Assembly (NCBI RefSeq): GCF_014841125.1
Contig: NZ_JACYTQ010000003.1
Coordinates: forward strand, 248,001-312,000
Direction: 5' to 3'
DNA length: 64,000 nt
Origin: Echinicola arenosa
GTDB taxonomy: Bacteria > Bacteroidota > Bacteroidia > Cytophagales > Cyclobacteriaceae
Positions within the stretch are counted from its first letter, which is position 1, and every line of letters begins with the position of its first letter. The notes under the pieces are model-generated. The model saw only the letters and a list, made by a program, of their open reading frames with translations, was not told where the DNA came from and made no database searches. The position numbers and the translations under genes are program-made. This document shows, one piece after another, positions 18,172-27,919 of this stretch.

Positions 18172-18834
18172 AAAATTAATGTTTAAATATGGTTCAAAAA
18201 CTAGTTGACCAACTGAGGGCCTTTGTCAACCGATGCTTCTTAAAATATCAATTAAAGGACATTTCAAGATTTTAAAAAGATAATCGCTCTCCAACAAGGC
18301 CCTGTCGGAGAGTTAATGAATAAAGGCTTTACTGCAGGAAAACCACAAGACCACTTTTCTAACAAATGAAAATGCAGGTTTGAATATTAAAGGGTATGAT
18401 TCAAGGATAATCATAAATAAAAGTTAATGCTTCTTATGATTATCTTTAGATTGCTGTTTGTTGGTTGGGCCTAAAGGATTATTGGTATGGACACGGGGCT
18501 CTTCCAATAGATAAGTATCTTGCACGTCAGGACTTGAAATGAAACATACAGGAGAAGTCATCGACTTCCTATTATTTGGGAAATAATATTTACTGCTTTT
18601 CTGACTCAAGTGCTGTGATTAGTTATGTCTTTACATCTTTACGTATTTAGATACAAATGGTTGATACCAAATAACAATCAAATTGATATTTTTTGGCTTT
18701 AAAGCCTATTTTAATAAATTGATAATATCAAATCATGGATTGATTGCAAGAGTGTTGCTTCCTTTGCGAAAAGGAAAGGTTGTTGCGTGTCTTGTTGCTG
18801 GATCAGTAAAATAAATAATTGATATATAATTGAA
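18172..18834. other. 660-bp gap between Gre-like gene and operon B
   Basis: No convincing gene. A 61-codon minus-strand frame (18424-18609) starts with TTG, is polar and unlike any family I know, so I leave it uncalled. A near-match to the -7 box (TATTTTTTG, one base too long) lies at 18687-18695, upstream of the operon B sigma gene. Confidence 0.35.
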
Positions 18835-19413
18835 ATGGGCATAGATAAAAAGGATAAACTGTTTTCAGAGAGGGTTAGGTCAAACTATTCTCCTTTGAAG
18901 GATTTATTCTATACCTACCATAAAAAGTTGGTCTACTATGCCATGCAAATTATTGGGGACCAATCATTGGCTGATGACCTTGTTCAAGAGGTTTTTATTC
19001 ATGTATCACAATGGCCGGAATCACATTTTTTCAGAGAAGAGGACCACATAAGGAATTATTTGTACAAGGCCGTCAAAAACAAAAGTATTAATGCTTTAAA
19101 GGATCTTAAAAAAAATGCTTCCAAAAAGGAAGAACTGGATCCCGAAGCAGTACAAGGTTCTACCGCTTTGCACCACCTTATTCAGTCAGAAATTGTCGGT
19201 ATGGTTTATGAAGCAATGAAAAGCCTTCCTGAGGGATGCAGGACTGTAGCTGAACTGTCCTACCTTGAAGGCAAAAGCAATAAAGAAGTGGCCGATATTT
19301 TAGGTGTTACCGTCAATACTGTAAAAACTCAAAAGCAAAGGAGCCTGAAACTTCTTAAACTAAGAATTGATCCTGAGGTTTTTACCCTGTTTTTAATATT
19401 AATAAACTGTTAA
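18835..19413 (+). CDS. ECF RNA polymerase sigma-70 factor, operon B
   Basis: 192-residue ECF sigma factor. Region 2: LKDLFYTYHKKLVYYAMQII and ADDLVQEVFIHVSQWPE. Region 4: LPEGCRTVAELSYLEGKSNK, VADILGVTVNTVKTQKQRSL. Heads operon B, followed 100 bases later by its FecR. It diverges from operon A with the Gre-like gene in between. ATG at 18835. Confidence 0.93.
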   Translation: MGIDKKDKLFSERVRSNYSPLKDLFYTYHKKLVYYAMQIIGDQSLADDLVQEVFIHVSQWPESHFFREEDHIRNYLYKAVKNKSINALKDLKKNASKKEELDPEAVQGSTALHHLIQSEIVGMVYEAMKSLPEGCRTVAELSYLEGKSNKEVADILGVTVNTVKTQKQRSLKLLKLRIDPEVFTLFLILINC

Positions 19414-19513
19414 TAATGTAACGGCAGTGTTATTTTAAGCAGTTTATTAAAAAAAGTTTATTTTTCTTTCACCCAACTTTTAGCTTACAATGTAATAAGG
19501 TAAAGACATTGGA

Positions 19514-20704
19514 ATGCAGAAGGACAATTTATATCACTTTTATGCCAAATTAATTCATAAAGAATTAAGGAATCAACTGGATCCCCAAGAAAGGAAACTA
19601 TTGGAGGAATGGTTGTCGAAAGATCTTAAGAATAAGGAATTCTACGATAAGATTACCTCAAGTGGCTTTATTGATCAACAAATTTTTAAGCTGGAGAACA
19701 TTGATTCGGACAAGTCTTTTAAAAATCTGGAATCAAAGATCTTATCCAGAAGAGGTGAAACATTAACCAGACAACTTTGGATTAAAAAAACAGCTTCTGT
19801 TGCTGCGGTTTTGGCCTTGATGTTTTTGGGATGGTCTCTTGCCCATTTCACAGGCTTACTTGACTCTTCCGGAAATAATATGAATATAAACCAAGTTGCG
19901 GATGTCCCCCCCGGTAAAGAAAAGGCAACACTGGTCTTACCTGATGGGAACAGAATTCATTTGGAAGATTTAATTGAAGGTAAAAAACATACCCACGAAG
20001 GCTTGCAGGTCACCAAAAACAAGGACTTTGTGGCCATAAGTTTGGATTCAAAGCCAAGTTTAAAATCTGATAAATACTCTAAAGTTATTGTTCCAACTGG
20101 CGGAAAATATACTGTGGAATTGCACGATGGGACAAAGGTATGGCTCAACAGTGCTTCTACCCTAAGTTTCCCATCCGAATTTAAGCAGGGAAGGAGGGAG
20201 GTTACCCTCAGTGGTGAAGCTTATTTTGAGGTAGCCCATAACCCAAAATCACCATTCATTGTTGAAGCAAACGGCACGCAGGTCAAGGTTTTGGGAACCC
20301 ACTTTAATATAAAAGCTTATCAAAATGAAAATGTCACCAAGACAACCCTACTGGAAGGAAAGGTTGAAGTAGCTTACAATGGGCGGAAGAAAGTATTGGT
20401 GCCTGGATATCAAGCGATGAGTAATGAGGATTTGGAGGTGTCCATGGGGTCTTTAGAAGAGGCTATTGCTTGGAAAGAGGGATATTTCTTGTTCCAAAGT
20501 ACCAGATTGGATGAAGTTCTCCGACAGTTGGAGCGCTGGTACAATATTAAGGTAGATGCCAAAGGGCAAATTCCTACCAGGCATTTTAACGCGTCTATCG
20601 ATATGGATACGAAATTGTCCAAGGTAATTGAAGTCTTGGAACTATCTGGCGAAATAGATTTTGAATTTAAAAATGGAATACTCTATGTAACAGAAAAGAA
20701 CTAA
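19514..20704 (+). CDS. FecR-type anti-sigma factor, operon B
   Basis: 396-residue membrane anti-sigma factor. Cytoplasmic N-terminus with LDPQERKLLEEWLSKD, membrane segment near residues 95-115 (TASVAAVLALMFLGWSLAHF), FecR domain with LHDGTKVWLNSASTLSFP, VTLSGEAYFEVAHNPKSPFI and VKVLGTHFNIKAY, and C-terminal DUF4974-like STRLDEVLRQLERWYNIKV. It should pair with the sigma factor upstream and the STN of the SusC downstream. Confidence 0.93.
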   Translation: MQKDNLYHFYAKLIHKELRNQLDPQERKLLEEWLSKDLKNKEFYDKITSSGFIDQQIFKLENIDSDKSFKNLESKILSRRGETLTRQLWIKKTASVAAVLALMFLGWSLAHFTGLLDSSGNNMNINQVADVPPGKEKATLVLPDGNRIHLEDLIEGKKHTHEGLQVTKNKDFVAISLDSKPSLKSDKYSKVIVPTGGKYTVELHDGTKVWLNSASTLSFPSEFKQGRREVTLSGEAYFEVAHNPKSPFIVEANGTQVKVLGTHFNIKAYQNENVTKTTLLEGKVEVAYNGRKKVLVPGYQAMSNEDLEVSMGSLEEAIAWKEGYFLFQSTRLDEVLRQLERWYNIKVDAKGQIPTRHFNASIDMDTKLSKVIEVLELSGEIDFEFKNGILYVTEKN

Positions 20705-20709
20705 AAAAA

Positions 20710-20734
20710 CCAGTGGTCCTCGGAAAACCACTGG
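20710..20734 (+). promoter_or_regulatory. stem-loop in the fecR-susC junction, operon B
   Basis: Perfect 8-bp stem CCAGTGGT / ACCACTGG with a 9-nt loop, preceded by an A7 run six bases after the fecR stop and not followed by U residues. It ends 69 nt before the susC start. Confidence 0.7.
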
Positions 20735-20802
20735 CACGGCTGATCAATGCCATTCAATCTTCACAATTAAAATTTATCAATCAACTTCTAAACTGTAAAG
20801 TT

Positions 20803-23800
20803 ATGAAATTTACCTACTTGGGACAAGAAGGGAAAGCGCTTTCCTTTGCCCCGCCAAATTACCTTTTGGTTATGAAATGGACTTTTATTTTATGCTTGGC
20901 CCTATGTTTTCATGTTAGTGCCAAGGTGCATTCCCAAGAACTGAACGTAGATGTCTATGAAAAACAATTTACTGAGGTTTTGGGCATTATTGAAGCCCAA
21001 ACCAAAGTTAGTTTTGTTTACTCAGATGAGATCATTAATGAGGCCTTTCCGGTAAGCATTAGCTTACGCAATGCAAGCCTTGAATATGCTTTGCAAATTC
21101 TTTTTGACAAACAGCCTTTTACCTATAAAATAGTTGACAATTTTGTTGTGATTCAGAGGAAAGGGCTATCAAAAAAAGAGGAGAACAGGGATATTAGCGG
21201 CACCATAAGAGGTGCCGATGGAGAGGTGCTTCCAGGAGCTACGGTCAGGCTGAAAGGAGCATCGAAAGGCACCGTAACAGATCTGGATGGAAATTTTAAA
21301 CTTTCCAATATACCTGATGATGCCATTTTGGTAATTAGCTATATAGGTTATGAACCAAAGGAGGTGGCTGTCAATAATCAATCTGTTATCCATATTATGC
21401 TTTCTCCTTCCGAAAACTCACTTTCAGAAGTGATAATCATTGGTTATGGACAGCAAGAAAGAAAAAAAGTGACCAGTGCCATTGCCGATTTCAAACCTAC
21501 TGAAGAAAATTTCAGGCAGGTTCAGGGACCTGACCAACTCATGCAGGGCCGTATGCCTGGCGTTTATGTGGGAGCTGGTGGAGGTACCCCTGGCAGTGCC
21601 CTAAGAGTCAGTATCAGGGGGATTGGATCCCTTAGTGGTGAAAATGAACCTTTATATGTCGTGGATGGAATCCCTCTGGTAAATACCAATGCTGCTCTGT
21701 TCAACTTGGGGGAAGGAATGAATCCCTTGTCTCAACTAAATCCTGAAGATATTGAATCTATAGAAGTGCTTAAGGATGCGGCTTCTGCAGCAATTTATGG
21801 TTCACGTGCAACCAATGGGGTAGTAATCATTACGACCAAGTCAGGAAAGGAAGGGCAATCCAGTTTTTCCATTAATTCCAATTTCGGTGTCCAGTATCTA
21901 CCAAATGTAGATAAGCTGAAAATGGCAGAAACCGATCTCTACTTAGAAGTCCAGAATGAGGCAAAGTACAATTTCAACCAACAATATGGCTATCAACCAG
22001 GAGATGGCAACTTTGTGGAGTACTTGCAAAATCCGTATCCGGGTATGCCTTCAACGGATTGGTTGGATTGGGTGACCAGAAATGCCTTGGTGTCCAATGT
22101 AAATATGTCATTTAGTACAGGAACCAAAAAGACCAAATTATTTATATCTGGTGGGTTTTTGGATCAGCAAGGGGTAATCGAAACCAATGAGTACAAAAAG
22201 TATAATGGCAAGGTAAATGTAAGCCACCAAGCGACAAATTGGTTGAATGTTGGGGTAAATACGAATTTAAGTTTCTCAAGAAACCATAGGATTCCAAATG
22301 GGGATTACGGATCATCTATTTTTTTAAGAAGTATGGGGCAAAGGCCATATGATAGGCCATTTAAGCCCAATGGGGACTACTATGTGGGAGGGACAGAAGA
22401 ATTGGTTTACCATAACAATGTTCAAATCCTTAATGAGCAAAAAACAAAACTGGACAACTACAGGATACTGGGCAATGCTTTTGCAGATATTCAATTCAGT
22501 CCATCTTTACATTTGAAAAATAGCTTTGGGATGGATGCGGGCTATACGGAGGATTACCTTCACTATACGGATCTTCACCCTTATGGTGCTGGTCAAGGAA
22601 GGGTTTTGGATGAGCGAAGAATGTTGACCAATGGCTTGATAGAAAATACCCTTTATTATGATCACGAATTTGGAAAGCTGAGCATCAATGCCTTGGTGGG
22701 CCATTCTTATCAGAAAGTAACTTCAAGTACCAATTATATCGATGGCAGGGGCTTTCCTTCAGCATCTTTTGATGTTATATCGGTAGCCAGCGAAATCGCC
22801 AATGCCACGTCGGGTTTTGGAGAAAGTGCCTTGGAATCTTATTACAGTAGGGCTAACCTGAGCTATGCGGACAAATATATGCTTTCACTTTCCCTAAGAG
22901 CCGATGGCTCATCCAGATTCTCACCTGAAAAGCGATATGGTTCTTTCCCTTCAGTCTCTGCAGGATGGAATGTCTCTGATGAACCATTTTGGAATTTGAA
23001 CAAAACGGATTTGAAGCTTCGGGCCAGCTATGGAGCGACAGGCAATCAAGATGGTATTGGAAGTTATGCCTATCAAGCTTTGATGAGTGGTGGTGCCAAT
23101 TATAATGGGAATAGTGGATTGTCCATATCTACTTTTGGGAATTCGAATTTGACCTGGGAAACAGCCAAACAGTTTGACATAGGGGTAGATGCCGGGTTTA
23201 TGGAAGGAAAACTCAACCTTACAGCGGATTATTTTATCAAAAACACCGAAAATCTCTTGTACAGTATGCCCATCCATGCTACCTCTGGATTTAGCAGCAT
23301 TACCAGCAATATTGGGAGCATGCAAAACCGCGGTCTGGAATTGATGTTGGCTTATAATAACCGTTTTGGTGAGCTACAGTGGCAATCAGATTTTAATATT
23401 TCATTTATTGATAATGAGCTGACTTCCCTGCTAGGCGATGATGCACTTTTGATTGGAGCAAACAGAACACTTCAAGTAGGGCAGGAAGTAGGTAGTTTCT
23501 ATATGTATAAAATGTTGGGTATCTACCAATATGATGAAGAAGTGCCGCAAACCTTATACGACCAGGGAGTCCGTGCCGGAGATGTGATCTATGAGGACCT
23601 TAATGATGATGGTATTATAAATGTAGAAGACCGCCAAATTATTGGTAGTTCCAATCCTGATTTTTATGGAGGCTGGTCAAACACCTTCAAATATAAAAAC
23701 TTTGATCTTTCGGCTTTTTTAACCTATTCCAAAGGAGCGGAAGTATATGCCACATGGAGGATTACCACGGACCGTTTGGGATATGGAAACCAGGGCTTCA

Positions 23801-24156
23801 GGGAAGAGATTGCCCAGGATAGATGGACTGGGCCAGGTACCAGCAATGAGGTACCACGAGCCGTACATGGAAGTAGTTATAACCTGTACAATTCCTCCAG
23901 GTTTTTGGAGGATGGGTCTTTTGTTAGACTTCGCACCTTAAGCTTGGGATATACTTTGCCAAAGAGCTTATCGGATAGACTTGATATGACACATTGTAGG
24001 TTTTATGTCCAAGGAGAAAACCTGTTTATTCTCACCAAATACTCCGGTTTGGACCCTGAAGTATCGAAGAATTATGATGCCAGGTTTATGGGAGATGATA
24101 ATATGAACCTCCCTCAACCACGAACTTTACGGGTGGGCCTAAATCTTACTTTCTAA
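20803..24156 (+). CDS. SusC/RagA TonB-dependent receptor with STN domain, operon B
   Basis: I chose the ATG at 20803 (1117 aa) over the upstream GTG at 20713, because the extension would be translated from the intercistronic hairpin and the membrane-signal region follows naturally (WTFILCLALCFHVSAKVHSQ). Domains: STN about 47-118, carboxypeptidase-D-like about 130-200, linker SEVIIIGYG, plug with DAASAAIYGSRATNGVVIIT, then barrel ending in Phe (RVGLNLTF). STN presence agrees with the sigma/FecR pair upstream. The SusD gene starts 7 bases after its stop. Confidence 0.95.
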   Translation: MKFTYLGQEGKALSFAPPNYLLVMKWTFILCLALCFHVSAKVHSQELNVDVYEKQFTEVLGIIEAQTKVSFVYSDEIINEAFPVSISLRNASLEYALQILFDKQPFTYKIVDNFVVIQRKGLSKKEENRDISGTIRGADGEVLPGATVRLKGASKGTVTDLDGNFKLSNIPDDAILVISYIGYEPKEVAVNNQSVIHIMLSPSENSLSEVIIIGYGQQERKKVTSAIADFKPTEENFRQVQGPDQLMQGRMPGVYVGAGGGTPGSALRVSIRGIGSLSGENEPLYVVDGIPLVNTNAALFNLGEGMNPLSQLNPEDIESIEVLKDAASAAIYGSRATNGVVIITTKSGKEGQSSFSINSNFGVQYLPNVDKLKMAETDLYLEVQNEAKYNFNQQYGYQPGDGNFVEYLQNPYPGMPSTDWLDWVTRNALVSNVNMSFSTGTKKTKLFISGGFLDQQGVIETNEYKKYNGKVNVSHQATNWLNVGVNTNLSFSRNHRIPNGDYGSSIFLRSMGQRPYDRPFKPNGDYYVGGTEELVYHNNVQILNEQKTKLDNYRILGNAFADIQFSPSLHLKNSFGMDAGYTEDYLHYTDLHPYGAGQGRVLDERRMLTNGLIENTLYYDHEFGKLSINALVGHSYQKVTSSTNYIDGRGFPSASFDVISVASEIANATSGFGESALESYYSRANLSYADKYMLSLSLRADGSSRFSPEKRYGSFPSVSAGWNVSDEPFWNLNKTDLKLRASYGATGNQDGIGSYAYQALMSGGANYNGNSGLSISTFGNSNLTWETAKQFDIGVDAGFMEGKLNLTADYFIKNTENLLYSMPIHATSGFSSITSNIGSMQNRGLELMLAYNNRFGELQWQSDFNISFIDNELTSLLGDDALLIGANRTLQVGQEVGSFYMYKMLGIYQYDEEVPQTLYDQGVRAGDVIYEDLNDDGIINVEDRQIIGSSNPDFYGGWSNTFKYKNFDLSAFLTYSKGAEVYATWRITTDRLGYGNQGFREEIAQDRWTGPGTSNEVPRAVHGSSYNLYNSSRFLEDGSFVRLRTLSLGYTLPKSLSDRLDMTHCRFYVQGENLFILTKYSGLDPEVSKNYDARFMGDDNMNLPQPRTLRVGLNLTF

Positions 24157-24162
24157 CTTTTA

Positions 24163-25470
24163 ATGAAAGAAACCATGAAATTTAATTTATCCATATTCTT
24201 GCTGGCCCTACTATTGGCCACATCTTGCAGCAATCAGTTGGATTTATATCCAAGGTCTGCAGTTTCATCCGAGTCTGAACTCACAGAGGAGGATGCCAAG
24301 TCATTCCTTATAGGGATTTATCAATCCGTGCAAAATGACCCTGGCCGCGAATCCTTTATCATGGGAGATCTTTTAGGGGGGGACCTTAACTCGGCAAGCT
24401 CGGTAAACGGAGGAGGAACCAATGCATTTATCAGTAATATTTTAAGACCTGAACATAGCTACCCCAAAAATATCTGGATTGGGTATTATGAGGCATTGTA
24501 CCAAGTAAATACTCTGATTGAAAGTTTGAAGCACCTTTCAAATTCACCAGAACTCAACCAGATACGGGGAGTATCCCATTATTTCAGGGCATATATTTAT
24601 TATAATCTGGTTAGTAAGTTTGGTGGTGTACCTGTCCTCAGAGAAAACACCATGGAAAAGCTGCCTAGAAACACTCGTGAAGAAGTGTATGCATTTATAG
24701 AGGAAGATTTGGAGTATGCGATGCAATATGCCCCGAATTTTTCATCTGATTTGGGCGGTGACTATAATTACGTTTCAAAAGATGCCGCAATCGCGCTAAT
24801 GGCAAGGACCAAGTTACTTCAAGGTAAAAAAGCTGAAGCAGTTGAATTAGCTGAAGAATTAATTGCAAAGCCTTATTTTGAGTTGGATAGTTTTGAAAAA
24901 ATATTCCGTAGACAGGCTAATTCCGAGTTGATATTTGCTTTCGTCAACCTAACGATAGAGTCCAGTATCAACTTAAGCACTTGGTTCTATACTTATGCCC
25001 ATCCCCAAAGTGGTTCCTACGTGTTCAAACCAAACCCTTGGGCGATGGAGATGTTTACCGCGTCAGACAGGAGATCCTCCATTTCGGTGGATACCTATGA
25101 GGGACTCGATGTAGTCAATAAATACCCCAGTGGTCAAACAGGTACAGACCCATTAAATGTAAGCAGACTTGCTGAAATGTATCTGATCAGTGCCGAAGGA
25201 CAAGGGTTAGCGGGATTGAACAGATTAAATGAACTAAGAGCTGCAAGAGGATTAAGTCCCGTATCTGCTTCTTCGGAAGAGCAAATGCTTGATTTGGTAT
25301 TAGAAGAGCGGCGAAGGGAATTATTTGCTGAGGGCTTTAGATGGGTAGATATGGTAAGAACGGGTAAAGCGGTGAGTGAAATTGGTATCCAAGAAAGGGA
25401 AACCTTATTGCCTATTCCTGAAACCGAATTGATGCTGAATGAGAAGCTTGTTCAAAACCCGGGTTATTAA
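24163..25470 (+). CDS. SusD/RagB-family lipoprotein, operon B (short form)
   Basis: Partner lipoprotein of the preceding SusC. Lipobox LLLATSC followed by SNQLDLYPRSAVS. The core YFRAYIYYNLVSKFGGVPVL and AAIALMARTKLLQGKKAEAV show the SusD helical repeats. The end LLPIPETELMLNEKLVQNPG is the family signature. At 435 aa it is clearly shorter than usual (about 500-600): the ligand-facing region between roughly residues 270 and 330 is compact. Start at 24163 or at the in-frame ATG 24175, which sits closer to the signal peptide. Confidence 0.92.
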   Translation: MKETMKFNLSIFLLALLLATSCSNQLDLYPRSAVSSESELTEEDAKSFLIGIYQSVQNDPGRESFIMGDLLGGDLNSASSVNGGGTNAFISNILRPEHSYPKNIWIGYYEALYQVNTLIESLKHLSNSPELNQIRGVSHYFRAYIYYNLVSKFGGVPVLRENTMEKLPRNTREEVYAFIEEDLEYAMQYAPNFSSDLGGDYNYVSKDAAIALMARTKLLQGKKAEAVELAEELIAKPYFELDSFEKIFRRQANSELIFAFVNLTIESSINLSTWFYTYAHPQSGSYVFKPNPWAMEMFTASDRRSSISVDTYEGLDVVNKYPSGQTGTDPLNVSRLAEMYLISAEGQGLAGLNRLNELRAARGLSPVSASSEEQMLDLVLEERRRELFAEGFRWVDMVRTGKAVSEIGIQERETLLPIPETELMLNEKLVQNPGY

Positions 25471-25489
25471 ACACAAATTATAGAAAAGG

Positions 25490-26407
25490 ATGACTAAAAA
25501 TATAAAATATTATTATTCCTTATTCCTACTGACGGTATTGACCATGACTACGGTCAGCTGTGAAAATGAGGATGTGCAACCTTCCATTATAGAAGAAGAG
25601 ATTTCGTCCATCACCCAAAGGTTGATGGACAGTACAGGTTTGGTAAGCAATGTGTTTTGGGATACTACATTTGTGGTGGCACCTGGAGTTGAAGAAACGG
25701 ATATTCATTATTTGTCCATGAAAGGTTTGTCGATGAGAATGTTTGTGTTTAAGATAGACCTTAAGGAAAATGGGGTAGAATTAAATGCCATGATGCCTTA
25801 TGGAAGCAAAGGCTATGGCATGCAGTCCATTCCGGCAATGCTGGAGTATGTGGAAGTTCCTGGTAAAAAGGTGGTAGGAGCCGTGAATTCGGATTTTTTC
25901 AATATGACCACCGGAGAACCAAGGGGGATTGTCGTCTTGGATGGCGAAGTCATCAAAAATACCGCTATGTTGGATTCTTTTTTTGGGATCTACAAGAATG
26001 GCAAACCGGTTATTGGCTTGTCGGATGATTTTGAACAGTATGAAGCCGATTTACAATTTGGTCTTGGAGCAGGTGATTTGTTGGTGAGAGATTATGATTT
26101 GGCACCGCTAAGCAATCCTGAAATTCACCCAAGAACAGGCGTGGGATTTACCGATCTGGATGAAGTCTATTTTATCGTAGTGGATGGAAGGGATTTTGAT
26201 TATTCCAATGGTTTGACCTTATCGGAATTAGCAGAGATGTTTAAGGCATTGGGAGTAAAAGATGCCACCAATTTAGATGGTGGAGGTTCTTCTACATTTG
26301 TCACTTTGCACAGCCTTTCTGATGTCTTCCATATTAGGAATAAACCTTCCGATGGAAGTCCCAGACCAGTGGGTAACGGATGGGCTATTTTGGTAAATGA
26401 AAATTAA
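25490..26407 (+). CDS. phosphodiester glycosidase family lipoprotein (NAGPA-like) 1
   Basis: 305-residue lipoprotein (signal ending TTVSCENED) with the phosphodiester glycosidase domain named after mammalian NAGPA, which removes a sugar from a sugar-phosphate diester. Family marks: KKVVGAVNSDFFNMTTGEPR, GIVVLDGEVIKN, RTGVGF, then VDGRDFDYSNGLTL, the strongly conserved NLDGGGSSTFV near the C-terminus and RPVGNGWAI at the end. It follows the SusD stop by 20 bases. The likely task is cutting glycosyl-phosphodiesters at the cell surface. Its paralogue closes the operon. Confidence 0.88.
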   Translation: MTKNIKYYYSLFLLTVLTMTTVSCENEDVQPSIIEEEISSITQRLMDSTGLVSNVFWDTTFVVAPGVEETDIHYLSMKGLSMRMFVFKIDLKENGVELNAMMPYGSKGYGMQSIPAMLEYVEVPGKKVVGAVNSDFFNMTTGEPRGIVVLDGEVIKNTAMLDSFFGIYKNGKPVIGLSDDFEQYEADLQFGLGAGDLLVRDYDLAPLSNPEIHPRTGVGFTDLDEVYFIVVDGRDFDYSNGLTLSELAEMFKALGVKDATNLDGGGSSTFVTLHSLSDVFHIRNKPSDGSPRPVGNGWAILVNEN

Positions 26408-26428
26408 AACCTTGAAGAAACAAAAATC

Positions 26429-27748
26429 ATGAAATATATAAATTTTCTATTGTTGACGTTTGTGGTACTTTCCGTTTGGTCATGTACTGAGGAGGACAGC
26501 AGTCCTGTACCAGATAAACAGGCCTTTGTGTATACCATGCGCCCCCAGGAAGGGTACATAAACGATGTGGTGATCATTTCGGGAAGGGGCTTTTCTCCAG
26601 TTCGGGAAAATAACGAAGTGATGTTCAATGGGAATTCAGCTACTGTATTGGAAGCAAGCAATGATCAATTACAAGTGGTTGTGCCTGAAGGAGAAGGGGT
26701 GACCAATCTAACTGTGTCCATCAATGGGGAAACTGCAGCTGGAGCAGACCTTTCATTTAATTTTATTCAAGCCCCTGAAGAATATATTGTTTCTTCTTTA
26801 GCAGGAAATAGTGAATATGGTTTGACTGATGGTCTTGGTACCAATGCCTTTTTTAGAAACCCTGAAGGAGTTGCCAAACATCCCGGAGGATACCTTATCA
26901 TTACTGACCGGACCAATAATGCGATTAGAAAAGTGGATATGGAAGGAAATGTTTCTACTATTCTTGGTACTGGCAATAAAGGTTTCCAAAATGGTCCGGT
27001 AGCCATAGCTACATTGGATTACCCGTGGAAGTCCTGTGTGGATAAAGACGGAAATATTTATGTGGCTGACCGAGACAATCATGCTATCAGAAAAATTGAT
27101 GTGGATGGAAATGTGAGTACCCTGGCCGGTACAGGAACAGCAGGTTATCAAGATGGCCCGGGCACTACTGCACAGTTTAACCAACCCATTGATGTTACCG
27201 TGGATGAAAATGGGATAATATATGTGGCCGACAATATCAACCATAGAATCCGTAAAATTGATACGGAGGGAACGGTTAGTACGCTTGCTGGAAGTGGTGA
27301 AAAGGGCTATCAGGATGGAGCATTGTCAGCAGCAATGTTCAGTAATCCTTCTGGCTTGGATATGGACAATGAAGGGAACATCATCGTTGCAGATCGTATC
27401 AACCATTTGATAAGAAGAATTAATCTAAGCACTGAAAAAGTAAGTACTATTGCTGGAAGCAGTCAAGGAAGCCGTGATGGTCTGGCAGAAGAAGCCCAGT
27501 TTAACAATCCTTACGGCGTAGCTGTGGGAGCATCCGGAGAAATTGTAGTCGCGGATTTATCCAATCATAAAATAAGGCTTGTTAAAGATGGAGAAGTATC
27601 CACTATCGGAGGTACTGTAAGTGGCTTTTTAGATGGACCCAATATCATCGCACAGTTTTATAATCCGACAGATGTGGAAGTGCTGAATGAAATTGTTTAT
27701 GTGGCAGACCTTGGAAATCACAGGATCAGGAAAATTGAAAAAAAATAA
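26429..27748 (+). CDS. IPT/TIG and NHL-repeat surface lipoprotein
   Basis: 439 aa. Lipobox SVWSC at about residue 19, then an IPT/TIG immunoglobulin-like domain (about 35-110: PQEGYINDVVIISGRGFSP, VTNLTVSINGE) and a beta-propeller of NHL repeats (about 115-437). The repeated unit is visible several times as HAIRKIDVDGNVSTLAGTGT, HRIRKIDTEGTVSTLAGSG and HKIRLVKDGEVSTIGG, alternating with GLDMDNEGNIIVADR-type strands. Such IPT/NHL lipoproteins accompany many SusCD loci and probably bind substrate at the surface. It lies between the two phosphodiester glycosidase genes, 21 bases after the first. Confidence 0.9.
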   Translation: MKYINFLLLTFVVLSVWSCTEEDSSPVPDKQAFVYTMRPQEGYINDVVIISGRGFSPVRENNEVMFNGNSATVLEASNDQLQVVVPEGEGVTNLTVSINGETAAGADLSFNFIQAPEEYIVSSLAGNSEYGLTDGLGTNAFFRNPEGVAKHPGGYLIITDRTNNAIRKVDMEGNVSTILGTGNKGFQNGPVAIATLDYPWKSCVDKDGNIYVADRDNHAIRKIDVDGNVSTLAGTGTAGYQDGPGTTAQFNQPIDVTVDENGIIYVADNINHRIRKIDTEGTVSTLAGSGEKGYQDGALSAAMFSNPSGLDMDNEGNIIVADRINHLIRRINLSTEKVSTIAGSSQGSRDGLAEEAQFNNPYGVAVGASGEIVVADLSNHKIRLVKDGEVSTIGGTVSGFLDGPNIIAQFYNPTDVEVLNEIVYVADLGNHRIRKIEKK

Positions 27749-27919
27749 TTTTGGGTACAGCTGGATCTTTGCTATAGCCGCATAAGTTAAATTGAAATAG
27801 GGGAAGTCAGTAGTTGGGGCTTCCCTTATTTTAACCCGAATATGCATTGGTTATTATGGACTGAAAATGAATGATCCGGAATTATTAAATGATTTAGTAA
27901 AATTAAAATCAGGGCTAGA

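Noticed and set aside
18424-18609. 61-codon minus-strand ORF
   Set aside because: Needs a TTG start, low complexity and polar, no homologue recognised. It may be chance in the gap before operon B.
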